DNA of 64,000 bases from Cryobacterium sp. (GCF_026786305.1 NZ_JAJAYI010000064.1:48032-112031); one strand, 5' to 3'. Shown: positions 17,621 through 29,902, numbered from the stretch's first letter. Notes: generated by a model from the letters alone, not told the origin. A program made the numbers and translations.

Positions 17621-20080
17621 GTGACGCACACGCAATCACCGGCCGAACGGTATTCGGCCGCGCGCATCCGGGCCAGCCAGCCGAAGCTGCTGGCTTTCGA
17701 GAGCAGGCTCAAATTCGACCTCGACCAGTTTCAGCGGGAGGCCTGTGCCTGCCTGGAAGCCGGCAATAGTGTGCTCGTTGCAGCCCCAACCGGAGCCGGC
17801 AAGACCATCGTGGCCGAATTTGCCATTTATCTGGCGATGCAGCAGTCCAGAGCGAAAGTGTTCTACACCGCGCCAATGAAGGCGCTCAGCAATCAGAAAT
17901 TTCAGGAATTCGTCGGTGAGTACGGTGCGGACCAGGTCGGGTTGCTCACCGGAGACAGCAATGTCAACCCGAAAGCACGCATCGTGGTCATGACGACCGA
18001 GGTGCTGCGCAACATGCTGTACGCCGATTCGGATCTGCTTACCGACCTGGCCTTCGTGGTGATGGACGAGGTGCACTACCTCGCCGATCGTTTTCGCGGG
18101 GCAGTGTGGGAAGAAGTGATCATTCATTTGCCGCAGCCGGTGCGCATGGTGTCGCTCAGTGCCACCGTGTCGAACGCGGAAGAATTCGGAGATTGGTTGC
18201 AGGCTGTCCGCGGCGAAACAGACGTGATTGTATCTGAGGAACGGCCGGTCCCGCTCGAGCAGCATGTGCTCGTCAAGAACAATATGCTCGACCTGTTCGA
18301 TTCCACCGGGTTGATCGGCACTCATCGGGTGAACCCCGAGCTCGTTCGTCTGGCGCACGCCGGCGGGCGCTCGGCCGGCGGCCGCGGCCGCGGTCCCGGC
18401 CGCCAGGGCGGCTCCTCCGGGGGCTACCGGGGACACGACAAGCAACGCCCGCAGTTCGACGCCGGCAGAATGGATCGCGGCGACATCGTGCGCATGCTCG
18501 ACGGCAAACATCTGCTACCGGCCATTTTCTTCATCTTCAGCCGGGTCGGCTGTGACCAGGCCGTGCGGCAGGTGCTCCGCTCCGGGGTGCGTCTGACACA
18601 AGAACACGAGCGTGACGAAATTCGCCAGATCGTCGACGACCGATGCCGCACCCTGCTCGACGAAGATCTCGGCGTGCTCGGCTACTTCGAGTGGCTCGAC
18701 GGTCTCGAACGCGGTGTCGCCGCCCACCACGCCGGTCTGCTGCCGGCGTTCAAGGAGGTCGTCGAGGAGCTGTTTCAAAAGAAATTGGTCAAGGCCGTGT
18801 TTGCCACCGAGACGCTTGCCCTCGGCATCAACATGCCGGCCCGCACGGTCGTTCTCGACAAGCTGGAGAAGTTCAACGGGGAGGCTCGCGTGCCGATCAC
18901 CCCGGGGGAGTACACCCAGCTCACCGGTCGTGCCGGTCGCCGCGGAATCGACACCCTCGGCCACTCCGTGATTCAGTGGGCACAAGGACTGGATCCACAG
19001 GCCGTGGCCTCGCTCGCCTCCCGGCGCACCTATCCTCTGAATTCGAGTTTCAAGCCGACCTACAACATGGCCGTCAACCTCATCGACCAGTTCGGGGTCG
19101 CGCGCACGCGCGGCGTGTTGGAATCGTCGTTCGCCCAATTCCAGGCCGATCGCGCTGTCGTCGACCTGGCCCGCTCGGTGCGTCAGCACGAGGAGTCCCT
19201 AGCAGGCTTCCAGACCAGCATGACCTGCCACCTCGGCAATTTCGAGGAGTATTCGTCCATTCGGCGGCGTCTCACCGAGCTGGAACGTGAGGGCGCCAAA
19301 GCCGACAATTCCCTGCGCGGTGAGCGTGACAAACGCCAGCGTGAGGTGGCCAGCCTGCGCAAACAGATGCGCGCCCACGGCTGCCACCACTGTCCCGACC
19401 GCGAGGCGCACTCCCGGTGGGCAGAACGCTGGTTCAAACTCAAGCGCCAAACGGATGCCCTCAACCAGCAGATCTCCCAGCGCACCGGAGCCATCGCCCG
19501 GGTATTCGACCGGGTCACCGACGTTCTTCTCGGCTACGGCTACCTCGAATCCGATGCGGGCGGCACGATCGCGCTCAGCGAGAGTGGACGCATCCTGCGC
19601 CGCATCTACGCCGAGCGGGACCTGCTCGTCGCCGAGTCCCTGCGCCGAGGCCTGTGGAAGGACCTCGATGCTGCGAGCCTGGCCGCGATGGCGTGCGCGC
19701 TCGTCTTTGAACCACGCCGCGAAGAGGGGCTCATCGATGCCCGCTACCTGCCCAAGGGACCGTTCCGACCGGCCCTCGATGAAACCGAGGACCTGTGGAG
19801 CCGCATCGACGACCTCGAACGCGACCACCAACTGCCCGGCAGTAACCCACTCGCTGTCGGCCTCAGCCTGGCAATGTGGAAGTGGGCTCGCGGCGCGTCA
19901 CTGAGCGACGTGCTCTACGAGGCGGAGATGGCGGCCGGGGATTTCGTGCGCTGGACCAAACAGACCATTGACCTGCTCGACCAACTCTCCAGTGCCGGCG
20001 ACGGGCAGGTCGGGCCGACCGCTCGGGCGGCCATGGACGCGATCCGTCGCGGCATCGTCGCGTATTCCTCGGTAGCCTGA
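17621..20080 (+). CDS. helY: DEAD/DEAH-box helicase HelY (Ski2/Mtr4-like)
   Basis: A protein of about 819 residues in the Ski2-like superfamily 2. Walker A APTGAGKT (residue about 52), DEVH in VVMDEVHYLAD, SAT in VSLSATVSN, motif VI TGRAGRRGIDTLG. A C-terminal DSHCT-type helical domain follows. Residues about 247-275 form an Arg/Gly-rich insert (GGRGRGPGRQGG), which is unusual. The family is expected to unwind RNA or RNA-DNA; no substrate is inferred here. GTG 17621 is preferred because GAAGGA ends 4 nt before it; a GTG at 17609 would add four residues. It overlaps nothing but is 7 nt from lnt. Confidence 0.9.
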   Translation: MTHTQSPAERYSAARIRASQPKLLAFESRLKFDLDQFQREACACLEAGNSVLVAAPTGAGKTIVAEFAIYLAMQQSRAKVFYTAPMKALSNQKFQEFVGEYGADQVGLLTGDSNVNPKARIVVMTTEVLRNMLYADSDLLTDLAFVVMDEVHYLADRFRGAVWEEVIIHLPQPVRMVSLSATVSNAEEFGDWLQAVRGETDVIVSEERPVPLEQHVLVKNNMLDLFDSTGLIGTHRVNPELVRLAHAGGRSAGGRGRGPGRQGGSSGGYRGHDKQRPQFDAGRMDRGDIVRMLDGKHLLPAIFFIFSRVGCDQAVRQVLRSGVRLTQEHERDEIRQIVDDRCRTLLDEDLGVLGYFEWLDGLERGVAAHHAGLLPAFKEVVEELFQKKLVKAVFATETLALGINMPARTVVLDKLEKFNGEARVPITPGEYTQLTGRAGRRGIDTLGHSVIQWAQGLDPQAVASLASRRTYPLNSSFKPTYNMAVNLIDQFGVARTRGVLESSFAQFQADRAVVDLARSVRQHEESLAGFQTSMTCHLGNFEEYSSIRRRLTELEREGAKADNSLRGERDKRQREVASLRKQMRAHGCHHCPDREAHSRWAERWFKLKRQTDALNQQISQRTGAIARVFDRVTDVLLGYGYLESDAGGTIALSESGRILRRIYAERDLLVAESLRRGLWKDLDAASLAAMACALVFEPRREEGLIDARYLPKGPFRPALDETEDLWSRIDDLERDHQLPGSNPLAVGLSLAMWKWARGASLSDVLYEAEMAAGDFVRWTKQTIDLLDQLSSAGDGQVGPTARAAMDAIRRGIVAYSSVA

Positions 20081-20087
20081 ACCAGCC

Positions 20088-21614
20088 ATGTGGGGGAGTG
20101 AGCGCACGTTCAGTCTGCCGCTGTGGGCATCCGTTCTCGTCGCAGCCGGTGCCGGAGTGGTTCTTGATGCCGGTTTTCCGGATCGAGACTGGTGGTTTCT
20201 CGCGCCGGTCGGTATAGCTCTGATGCTTGTCGCCCTGCTCGGTCGCAGCTTCGGCACCGGAGTGCTCGTGGGACTGACCGCCGGACTGTCATTCTGGTTG
20301 ACCCATATTTTCTGGATCACGCTGTACCTCGGCCTCGTTCCGTGGTTTGCGCTCGGAGGGCTGGAAAGCCTGTTCTTTGCCGTGGGACTCGGTTTCATTG
20401 CCGTCGTGTTGCGCTACGGTCCCCGGGTGTGGCCGAGCGTCTGGGCCCGTCTCGGGGTCGTGCCGGTGATCATCGCCGGCCTGTGGACGGCGCGCGAAGC
20501 GATCAGCGCTGTCTGGCCTTACGGCGGCTTCGCCTGGGGACGAGTTGCCCTGTCGCAATCGGAGAGTCCGTTCGGACCGCTCGTGGCCTGGGTGGGCATG
20601 TCCGGGCTGAGCTTCATGATGGTCTGGCTGAGCGCTCTCGCCGTGCAACTGGCCCGCGAACCCGATCTGGCGCGAACGCTGCGTACGGGCGTTGGCCTCG
20701 GCGCCGTCGCCGTGATCCTCGTCGTCCCGGCCTGGCCGACCATCGAGAGCGGCACGGCCCGCCTCGCCGCCGTGCAGGGTAACGCGGATGCCGGACTGTT
20801 CGCCGAGTACTCGCCGGGCCAAATTTTGCAGGACCACACCTCGGCCACCCTGCCGTTGATCGGCGAGAAGGTTGATTTTGTGGTCTGGCCGGAAAACGCG
20901 AGCGACATCGACCCGACCCGGTCAACGGCCGCTGCGCAGGTGCTCGACTACATCAGCACCGAAATGAATGTCCCGCTCATTACCGGCACCATCACCAAGC
21001 CCGAAAACACCTATTACAACAGCTCCCTGCTCTGGGAGGCCGGCCGTGGCGCCGTTGACGTCTACGACAAGGTGCATCCGGTTCCCTTTGCGGAATACAT
21101 GCCGGATCGGGCCTTCTGGCGACCATTCGCCCCAGAACTGATCGACCTCATCGGCCGGGACTACGGCATCGGCACTCGGGACAACATCTTCGACATCAAC
21201 GGGGTTCTGGCCGGTATCGCGATTTGCTTCGACATCGCCGACGATCAGCTCGTGCACGAGATGATCGACGACAAAGCGGAGATTATTCTCGCCCAAACCA
21301 ACAATGCCGATTTCGGGCACACCGACGAGAGCGTGCAACAGCTCGCCATCGCCCGGCTGCGCGCGGTGGAGACAGGACGCACGGTGGTGAATATCTCCAC
21401 CGTCGGATCGAGCGCCATCATCACTCCGGACGGACAGACCCTCGACAGCCTGCCGACCTTCACGGCGGGGGCCATGGTCCGAACGGTGCCGCTGAGCGAT
21501 ACCATCACACCAGCGATGATGGCCGGCCGGGGCATCGAATGGCTCGTGTCGGGGCTGGGTCTGGCCGGTCTGGCCCTCTGCGCCGGTGCCGCCCGGCGCC
21601 CACGATGCCGCTAG
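20088..21614 (+). CDS. lnt: Apolipoprotein N-acyltransferase Lnt
   Basis: A 508-residue membrane enzyme that attaches the third acyl chain to lipoproteins. Six or seven hydrophobic segments occupy residues 1-215. The periplasmic nitrilase-type domain carries the Glu-Lys-Cys triad: Glu in VVWPENASDID, Lys in YDKVHPVPFAEYMP, Cys in GIAICFDIADD. A last helix (GRGIEWLVSGLGLAGLALCAGAA) ends it. It starts 7 nt after helY. Two lipoproteins in this window (FKBP and CtaC) are plausible clients. No separate dolichol-phosphate mannose synthase domain is fused, unlike in some actinobacteria. Confidence 0.92.
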   Translation: MWGSERTFSLPLWASVLVAAGAGVVLDAGFPDRDWWFLAPVGIALMLVALLGRSFGTGVLVGLTAGLSFWLTHIFWITLYLGLVPWFALGGLESLFFAVGLGFIAVVLRYGPRVWPSVWARLGVVPVIIAGLWTAREAISAVWPYGGFAWGRVALSQSESPFGPLVAWVGMSGLSFMMVWLSALAVQLAREPDLARTLRTGVGLGAVAVILVVPAWPTIESGTARLAAVQGNADAGLFAEYSPGQILQDHTSATLPLIGEKVDFVVWPENASDIDPTRSTAAAQVLDYISTEMNVPLITGTITKPENTYYNSSLLWEAGRGAVDVYDKVHPVPFAEYMPDRAFWRPFAPELIDLIGRDYGIGTRDNIFDINGVLAGIAICFDIADDQLVHEMIDDKAEIILAQTNNADFGHTDESVQQLAIARLRAVETGRTVVNISTVGSSAIITPDGQTLDSLPTFTAGAMVRTVPLSDTITPAMMAGRGIEWLVSGLGLAGLALCAGAARRPRCR

Positions 21615-21636
21615 TCGTGTCGCCCGCCGGTTAACC

Positions 21637-21669
21637 AACGACAACCCCGCCACGAGGTGCGGGGTCGTT
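21637..21669. terminator. Bidirectional hairpin between lnt and rbpA
   Basis: The arms CCCCGC (21645-21650) and GCGGGG (21659-21664) are flanked by an outer ACGA/TCGT pair with a short bulge. It lies between the convergent lnt and rbpA ends. Thymines flank only weakly. Confidence 0.5.
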
Positions 21670-21686
21670 AGCGGTGCAATCGGCGG

Positions 21687-22055
21687 TTAAGCGCCGATCT
21701 TCTGCTGGCCGCCACGGCGAAGACGCAACACGGAAAGGCGCTCTTCAAGCAACTCTTCGAGTTCGTCCCTGGTGCGACGTTCCAGCAGCATGTCCCAGTG
21801 GGTCCGCGGAATCTTCTCGTCGGAGTGGTCAACAATTACCGGCAGGGAGTCCACGAGTCTGGTCGCTGTCCGTGCGCAATACTTGCATTCCCACTCGTCC
21901 GGAGCCTCAGCTTCGGCTGAAAAAATCATAACCGTCTCACGCCCGCACGTTTCACACCGGTAGGTGTGAGCGACCCGGGGAGAGAAGGTGACGCCTTCTT
22001 CGCTCTGTAGGCTTTGTGCGCCTAATCTCATGCCACGCAAACTACGGTCAGCCAT
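21687..22055 (-). CDS. rbpA: RNA polymerase-binding protein RbpA
   Basis: A 122-residue actinobacterial transcription factor that contacts the beta subunit and the principal sigma factor and stabilises open complexes. MADRSLRGMRLGAQSLQSEEGV is the N-terminal tail; CETCGRETVMIFSAEAEAPDEWECKYC is the zinc-knuckle-like core; THWDMLLERRTRDELEELLEERL is the C-terminal sigma-interaction helix. The ATG at 22055 follows GAGGAGACC. The sigma factor partner (SigA) is encoded at 56623-57915. Confidence 0.95.
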   Translation of the reverse strand: MADRSLRGMRLGAQSLQSEEGVTFSPRVAHTYRCETCGRETVMIFSAEAEAPDEWECKYCARTATRLVDSLPVIVDHSDEKIPRTHWDMLLERRTRDELEELLEERLSVLRLRRGGQQKIGA

Positions 22056-22135
22056 CGTGTGGTCTCCTCTCGATCGCGATCACAGTTCGATCACGATGCC
22101 TTCACAGTTGTAAACCATCAAGCTGGGCGTTAACC

Positions 22136-22158
22136 TTCCCAGACCCGCGTTCTGGGAG
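22136..22158 (-). terminator. Hairpin downstream of gdpD-like gene
   Basis: TTCCCAGA and TCTGGGAG pair (CCCAGA/TCTGGG plus wobble) 8 bp beyond the phosphodiesterase stop on the minus strand. No T run follows on that strand, so a terminator role is tentative; it could also sit in an rbpA leader. Confidence 0.35.
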
Positions 22159-22165
22159 GTAACTC

Positions 22166-22930
22166 TCAGGTTCGGCGAGTACTGGCGATCACAGCAAGAT
22201 CGGTGCGATCCGTGACAAGGCCGTCAACACCCAGGTCGAGGAGTCGAATCATGTCGACCGGGTCATTAATGGTCCACACGTGCACCTCAACGTCCACTCG
22301 GTGCATCATGTCAATGAAACGGGGAGTGACGATTCGAACGGGCCCGGCCCGTTGGGGCACCTGCACTGCGACGCAGCCCTGCAGGGCGCGTCGAACGGCG
22401 GCTGTGAGGCCCAGATTCGTCGCGGCTACGGCCCGGGCCACTAACAATGAGGAGGCCGACGAGACCACGCCGGGCAGCAGGCCAACCACGCGTCGACGGC
22501 GCGGTTCGTTGAACGAGGTCACGAGCACCCGAGCTGTTGCTCGCTGGTCCCGTATCGCGCGGGCGGTCGGCTCGGCTGCGGCATCCGTTTTGATATCAAT
22601 ATTGAACCGTGCGGAAGGAAACGCCTCGAGGGCCTCGGCCAGGGACGTCAACGACTGCCCGTAGCCCAGGTTGATGCGTTTCAGTTCGGTCAGGGTCAGC
22701 TGGTCGATGCGTACGTCCTGTCCCAGCCCCGTGAGGTCGCGGTCGTGGCTGATGACGGCCACACCGTCGCGGGACACGTGCACGTCGGTCTCGAGGTGGG
22801 TCGCCCCGCCCGCGAGGGCCTTCACAAAGGCCAGAAGGGTATTTTCCGGCGCCTCTTGGGCGAGACCGCGGTGGGCGAGTATCCGTGGATACGGTGCGGT
22901 CAGAAATAGTGACTGTGCGCTCTCGGCCAC
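22166..22930 (-). CDS. Glycerophosphodiester phosphodiesterase family protein
   Basis: A 254-residue TIM-barrel enzyme that would hydrolyse glycerophosphodiesters to glycerol 3-phosphate and an alcohol. LAHRGLAQEAPENTLLAF carries the first catalytic His and Glu; HLETDVHVSRDGVAVISHDRDL carries the metal-binding Glu/Asp and second His. VHVWTINDPVDMIRLLDLGVDGLVTDRTDL is the C-terminal barrel closing block. No signal peptide is visible, so it is probably cytoplasmic. GTG 22930 is 3 nt after the SPFH gene, so both are likely in one transcript. Confidence 0.9.
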   Translation of the reverse strand: MAESAQSLFLTAPYPRILAHRGLAQEAPENTLLAFVKALAGGATHLETDVHVSRDGVAVISHDRDLTGLGQDVRIDQLTLTELKRINLGYGQSLTSLAEALEAFPSARFNIDIKTDAAAEPTARAIRDQRATARVLVTSFNEPRRRRVVGLLPGVVSSASSLLVARAVAATNLGLTAAVRRALQGCVAVQVPQRAGPVRIVTPRFIDMMHRVDVEVHVWTINDPVDMIRLLDLGVDGLVTDRTDLAVIASTRRT

Positions 22931-22933
22931 CCG

Positions 22934-23905
22934 CTACACCTGCGGCGCTGCGGGTGTAGCGGATGCTGACGGTGCCGCTGGGGCGGACGGCGCCGTCCCC
23001 GGGTTCTGGACATTCGCACCAAACGCGCTGCCGATACCCTTCATCGCTTCGGTCAGTTCGCTCGGCACAATCCAGAGTTTATTGGCGCTGCCCTCGGCGA
23101 GCTTGGGCAGGGTGAGCAGGTATTGGTAAGCGAGCAGCTTCGGGTCGGGATCACCGTCGTGTATGGCCCGGAACACGGTCGTGATTGCCTCGGCCTCGCC
23201 CTGCGCGCGCAGAACCGCCGCTTTGGCATCGCCCTCTGCTTCGAGGATTGCCGCCTGGCGTGCTCCCTCAGCGGTGAGAATGGCGGACTGTTTGGTGCCT
23301 TCGGCGGTCAGGATCAAGGCGCGACGATCACGTTCTGCACGCATCTGCTTTTCCATGGAATCCTGGATGGAGTGGGGTGGTTCGATCGCCTTGAGCTCGA
23401 CTCGGCCCACGCGAATGCCCCATTTGCCGGTGGCTTCGTCGAGCACGATGCGCAACTGGCTGTTGATGTTGTCACGGCTGGTGAGCGCCTCTTCAAGGTT
23501 CAATCCGCCGACCACGTTGCGCAGGGTGGTCGTGGTGAGCTGTTCGACCGCGCCGAGGTAGTTGTTGATTTCGTACGTCGCGGCCCGGGCATCCGTCACC
23601 TGAAAGTAGACGACGGTATCGATGGAGACAACCAGGTTGTCCTCGGTGATCACCGGTTGCGGGGGGAACGATACGACCTGCTCGCGAATGTCGAGGAGCG
23701 GCCGCACCCGGTCGACGAACGGCACCAGCAGGTTCAGACCCGGCAGCAGCGTCTTATGATATTTGCCGAGGCGTTCCACCACCCCGGCGTTGCCCTGCGG
23801 AATGATGCGAATGGCGCGCAAGAGAATAACGATGACGAACACCGCCAACACGGCGAGCAGGGCGATCACGAAGATCTGACCGATGAAAGCTGCGGGGTCA
23901 AGCAT
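22934..23905 (-). CDS. SPFH/Band 7 (stomatin-like) membrane protein
   Basis: A 323-residue protein. N-terminal membrane helix (FIGQIFVIALLAVLAVFVIVILLRA), then the Band 7 domain: IIPQGNAGVVERLGKYHKTLLPGLNLLVPFVDRV and DNLVVSIDTVVYFQV. NVVGGLNLEEALTSRDNINSQL and an Ala-rich coiled coil (TAEGARQAAILEAEGDAKAAVLRAQGEAEA) support oligomerisation into membrane rings. Tail Pro/Ala-rich. The ATG at 23905 overlaps the nfeD-like stop by 8 nt. SPFH-NfeD pairs are common; such proteins organise membrane microdomains and proteases. Confidence 0.9.
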   Translation of the reverse strand: MLDPAAFIGQIFVIALLAVLAVFVIVILLRAIRIIPQGNAGVVERLGKYHKTLLPGLNLLVPFVDRVRPLLDIREQVVSFPPQPVITEDNLVVSIDTVVYFQVTDARAATYEINNYLGAVEQLTTTTLRNVVGGLNLEEALTSRDNINSQLRIVLDEATGKWGIRVGRVELKAIEPPHSIQDSMEKQMRAERDRRALILTAEGTKQSAILTAEGARQAAILEAEGDAKAAVLRAQGEAEAITTVFRAIHDGDPDPKLLAYQYLLTLPKLAEGSANKLWIVPSELTEAMKGIGSAFGANVQNPGTAPSAPAAPSASATPAAPQV

Positions 23906-24401
23906 TGTTCTGAGTCCTTTCGGCAGAAATGACGACGGCGGTGGAGCCTTGGATGAGATGCACGGTGACCGGCTGGCCGGGCTCAACACTGACCCGAAAA
24001 CTGGTGTCGTCGCTGGCGTTGCCGGGGCCGTCTGGCTGAAGACGAGCCGTCCAGGTCTCACCGTTGGCCAGTTTCACCAGCCCACCGGTGTCTGTGACCG
24101 TCGAGACGACCCGGCCGGTCATTCCGATCAGGGCGTCAATGTTGCTGAGCGCCGGATCGCCGCCCTTGCGTAATGCCCGCAGTAAGAAGGGGCGGATCGT
24201 CAGGAGCAGCAGCACCGAAAGTCCGGCGGCAACCACGATCTGCAACCACCAGTCCAGGCCGAGTAGATTGGCTCCCAAACCCCCGAGACTGCCGATGGAA
24301 ATCATGAGAAATGTAAATTCCAGGCTCAGCAGTTCGATGGTGATGGCCACGAGAATGAATACGAGCCACAAAATCCAGAGATAGTCGGTTAGGTCGACCA
24401 T
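23898..24401 (-). CDS. NfeD-like membrane protein
   Basis: A 167-residue protein with three hydrophobic segments (residues about 5-30, 33-50, 52-75) and a C-terminal OB-fold-like beta domain (LIGMTGRVVSTVTDTGGLVKLANGETWTA..., PGQPVTVHLIQGSTAVV), the NfeD pattern. Partner of the adjacent SPFH protein. ATG 24401 is chosen because GGAAGG lies 8 nt upstream; ATG 24419 lacks such a site. An inverted repeat GTTTCA-CGT-TGAAAC at 24423-24437 sits just upstream of the gene and may be an operator. Confidence 0.85.
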   Translation of the reverse strand: MVDLTDYLWILWLVFILVAITIELLSLEFTFLMISIGSLGGLGANLLGLDWWLQIVVAAGLSVLLLLTIRPFLLRALRKGGDPALSNIDALIGMTGRVVSTVTDTGGLVKLANGETWTARLQPDGPGNASDDTSFRVSVEPGQPVTVHLIQGSTAVVISAERTQNNA

Positions 24402-24422
24402 GTGTGACACCTTCCACATTTC

Positions 24423-24437
24423 GTTTCACGTTGAAAC
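24423..24437 (-). promoter_or_regulatory. Inverted repeat upstream of nfeD-like gene
   Basis: GTTTCA and TGAAAC flank a 3-nt centre, 21 bp upstream of the nfeD-like ATG, in the 167-bp divergent region shared with the SDR gene. Two exact 6-bp half-sites suggest a dimeric regulator, but nothing identifies it. Confidence 0.35.
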
Positions 24438-24568
24438 TAGCAGGTGCTGGGGACAATACGCCGGGGGAGTGACCGGGGCTTGTTGATAAGGTCGGAAGCG
24501 ACGTTGGCACCGCACTGTTTCGCCACCTTTTTCGCAGCATAAATTTCACTGAATTTAGAGGAGCACGC

Positions 24569-25333
24569 GTGACCAATCCACTTGCAACAGGTTCACTCGA
24601 GGGCAAGCGCGTACTCGTCACCGGCTCGTCCCGCGGGATCGGCGCCGACACGGTCAATTATTTCGCCGAAGCCGGCGCGCGCGTCGTGATCAATTACCGT
24701 AATAAAGAAGCGCGGGCTAACAAACTTGCCGAGGCCATTCGTGCTGCGGGCGGAGAAGCGATCACCGTCGGTGCCGACCTGACCGATCCTTCACACGTTG
24801 CCTTGATGTGCGAGACCATTCGTGCCAAATTCGGCGGCCTCGACATTCTCGTAATGAACGCGTCGGGTGGCATGGAAAGCGGAATGGCAGAGGACTACGC
24901 CATGACCCTGAACCGCGATGCCCAGGTAAACCTGCTCAACGAGGCCATCCCCCTACTCGGCGACAACTCCCGGGTCGTTTTCGTGACCAGCCACCAGGCG
25001 CACTTCATCAAGACCACACCGACCATGCCGGAGTATGAGCCGGTCGCCCGCAGCAAGCGGGCCGGCGAAGACGCTTTGCGCGCCGTCATACCGCAGCTCG
25101 AAGAAGCCGGCATCGGATTCGTGGTCGTCTCCGGCGACATGATCGAGGGCACTATCACCGCAACACTGCTCGAGCGGTCGAATCCGGGCGCCCTGAGTGC
25201 CCGCAAAGAGGCGGCCGGTCGCCTCTATAACGTCAGCGAGTTCGCCGCGGAGATCGTCACGGCCGCCATCGAGCCGGTTCCGGTCGGCAACACCCGCTAC
25301 GTCGGCGATACGGCCGGGTTCACGGGCGAATAA
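24569..25333 (+). CDS. SDR family oxidoreductase-like protein
   Basis: A 254-residue Rossmann-fold protein. The cofactor motif TGSSRGIGADT and Arg in VINYRNK fit NADP(H) binding, and NASGGMESG is the NAG-type motif. At the catalytic site Ser is present (VTSH), but four residues before the Lys (VARSKRAGE) there is Val, where classical SDRs carry Tyr (YxxxK); a Tyr stands three residues further upstream (MPEYEPV). It may be a divergent SDR with an altered mechanism or a non-catalytic binder. GTG 24569 follows GAGGAGCAC. The next gene begins 14 nt after its stop. Confidence 0.85.
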   Translation: MTNPLATGSLEGKRVLVTGSSRGIGADTVNYFAEAGARVVINYRNKEARANKLAEAIRAAGGEAITVGADLTDPSHVALMCETIRAKFGGLDILVMNASGGMESGMAEDYAMTLNRDAQVNLLNEAIPLLGDNSRVVFVTSHQAHFIKTTPTMPEYEPVARSKRAGEDALRAVIPQLEEAGIGFVVVSGDMIEGTITATLLERSNPGALSARKEAAGRLYNVSEFAAEIVTAAIEPVPVGNTRYVGDTAGFTGE

Positions 25334-27472
25334 GAAACGAGTAGCCGATGAAGGCCGCCGATCTGCCGCTGCTCGCACTGGTAGCCCAACCGACGATCCA
25401 TCCCGACGGCTCGCGGGCCGTGTTTTCGAGGACACACGCCGATTTTGCAGCGGATGACTATGTCGGCCAGCTCTGGACCGTCGCGCTCGTCGGCGAACCG
25501 GCGCCGCGCCGCATCACACGGGGATTTCGGGATTCGGCGCCCCGGTTCTCCCCGGACGGTACCCTGATCGGGTTTCTTCGGGCGAGTGCCGGTGGTACGC
25601 CGCAGCTGCACGTTGTCGACGCGGCCGGCGGCGAGCCGGTGGTGATGACCGACGCGGCCCTGGGTGTGACCGACTTTCGCTGGCATCCGAGCGGCGACAC
25701 GATCGCTTTTGTGGCCCGGGTTCCCGAGCAGGGACGGTACGGCACGGTGGCTGGCTTGTCAGCGGACTCCGAGCCGGCCCGCCGCATCCTTACCCTGCGA
25801 TACCGGTCGAACGGGGTCGGCTACACCATCGATCGCCGCACGCACGTGTTCTTGGCAGTGGTTCCCAATGTCTGGGCTGAACCGACCCCGGCTCCCGCGC
25901 CCTCCGCGGCCACTGTGACTTCCACGGTGTCCGGCACCGGGCACGGCGCAGATCTCGCCGTGCCCGCCGTTCTGCCGTCCGGGCTTCCGATCGCCCGCCA
26001 GCTGACCGACGGGGTCTTCGATCATTCCGGGCTGGCTTTCTCGCCCGATGGATCCCGTCTCCTCACAATCTCGGCCCGCCACGCGGGGCGAGACAACGAT
26101 CTGCGCAGCGAAATCGTCGAACTCGACCTTGAAATCGACCACACCGATGGCGCCCAAACGATCGCTCAGGCTCGCGCCGTGCTGCGGTCCGCCGCGAACC
26201 TGAGCGTATCGGCCCTTGCCTGCGCCGATGACGGCACACTCTGGCTGCTCGCCAGCGACGTGGGCGCCACCGGTCGTGACTTCGTCGGCCGCGCTACCGC
26301 GCTCTACCGCGTCGGCGCTCCGTTTGACGGTTCAGGTCCGATCCGCGTGACCGACCCGGACCAGACCGATACTGACCGCCTCGACCTGGATGCCTCCGGG
26401 GGCATCACGCCGCTGCCGGACGGCTCCGTGTTTGCCCTTGGCAACAGCCGGGGAAAGGTCGAGTTGATTCGGGTGCGCGGCCAGGGACAGGTCGAGGCAG
26501 TCGAGTGCGGCGCGGCTGTCGTCTCCGCCGTGAATGCGCGGGGCGCAACGGTTGTCGTCGCGGTCCAGTCCGCCGGCACGTCCGGTGACCTCGTTCTCGT
26601 TCACACGGACCTTGCCAGCACGCACGCGCAGGACACTGCACCGAAGCGCCTGACCGATTTTTGCGCGGCGCTACGCGCCACCGGTCTCGTGACGGGCCTT
26701 GAGTACACGGTCACCGCACGAGACGGCTACCCGGTGCACGGCTGGGTGCATATTCCGCACGGACCGGGTCCGCATCCGGTGCTACTGACCATTCATGGCG
26801 GCCCGTTCGCGCAGTACACCAGCGCGCTGCTCGATGAGACCCAGGTGTACGTCGACGCTGGCTATGCCGTTGTGATGTGCAACCCACGCGGGTCATCCGG
26901 TTATGGCGAAGCGCATGGGCGTGCCATCCGCCAGCGGATGGGCACACTCGACCTGGCCGATGTGGTGGACTTCCTCGACGGCGCGCTCCAGGCTGAGCCC
27001 GCTCTCGACGCACACCGGGTCGGCATCATGGGCGGTTCCTACGGTGGCTACCTGACCGCGTGGACGATCGCGCACGAGCACCGATTTGCGGCGGCCATCG
27101 TGGAACGCGGCTTTCTCGACCCCGACGCATTCGTCGGCACGAGCGATATTGGGGACTACTTCGGTGACGAATATGTCGGTACGGATGCCGACCTGCTGGG
27201 GTCGCAAAGTCCCCAGTTCATGGTCGGTCGGGTGAGAACCCCGACCCTCGTGCTGCACTCGGCGCAGGACCTGCGCTGCCCACTATCGCAGGGGGAGCGC
27301 TACTATGCGGCACTCAAACGCGGGGGAGTCCCGACCGAACTGGTGATTTTTCCGGGGGAGAATCACGACCTCAGCCGCACCGGTCGCCCACGGCACCGAT
27401 TGCAACGGTTCGAGATTATTCTGGACTGGTGGGCCCGCCACCTGCCCGCCGCCTCACATCACAGGAGGTTCG

Positions 27473-29902
<2,430 letters not shown>

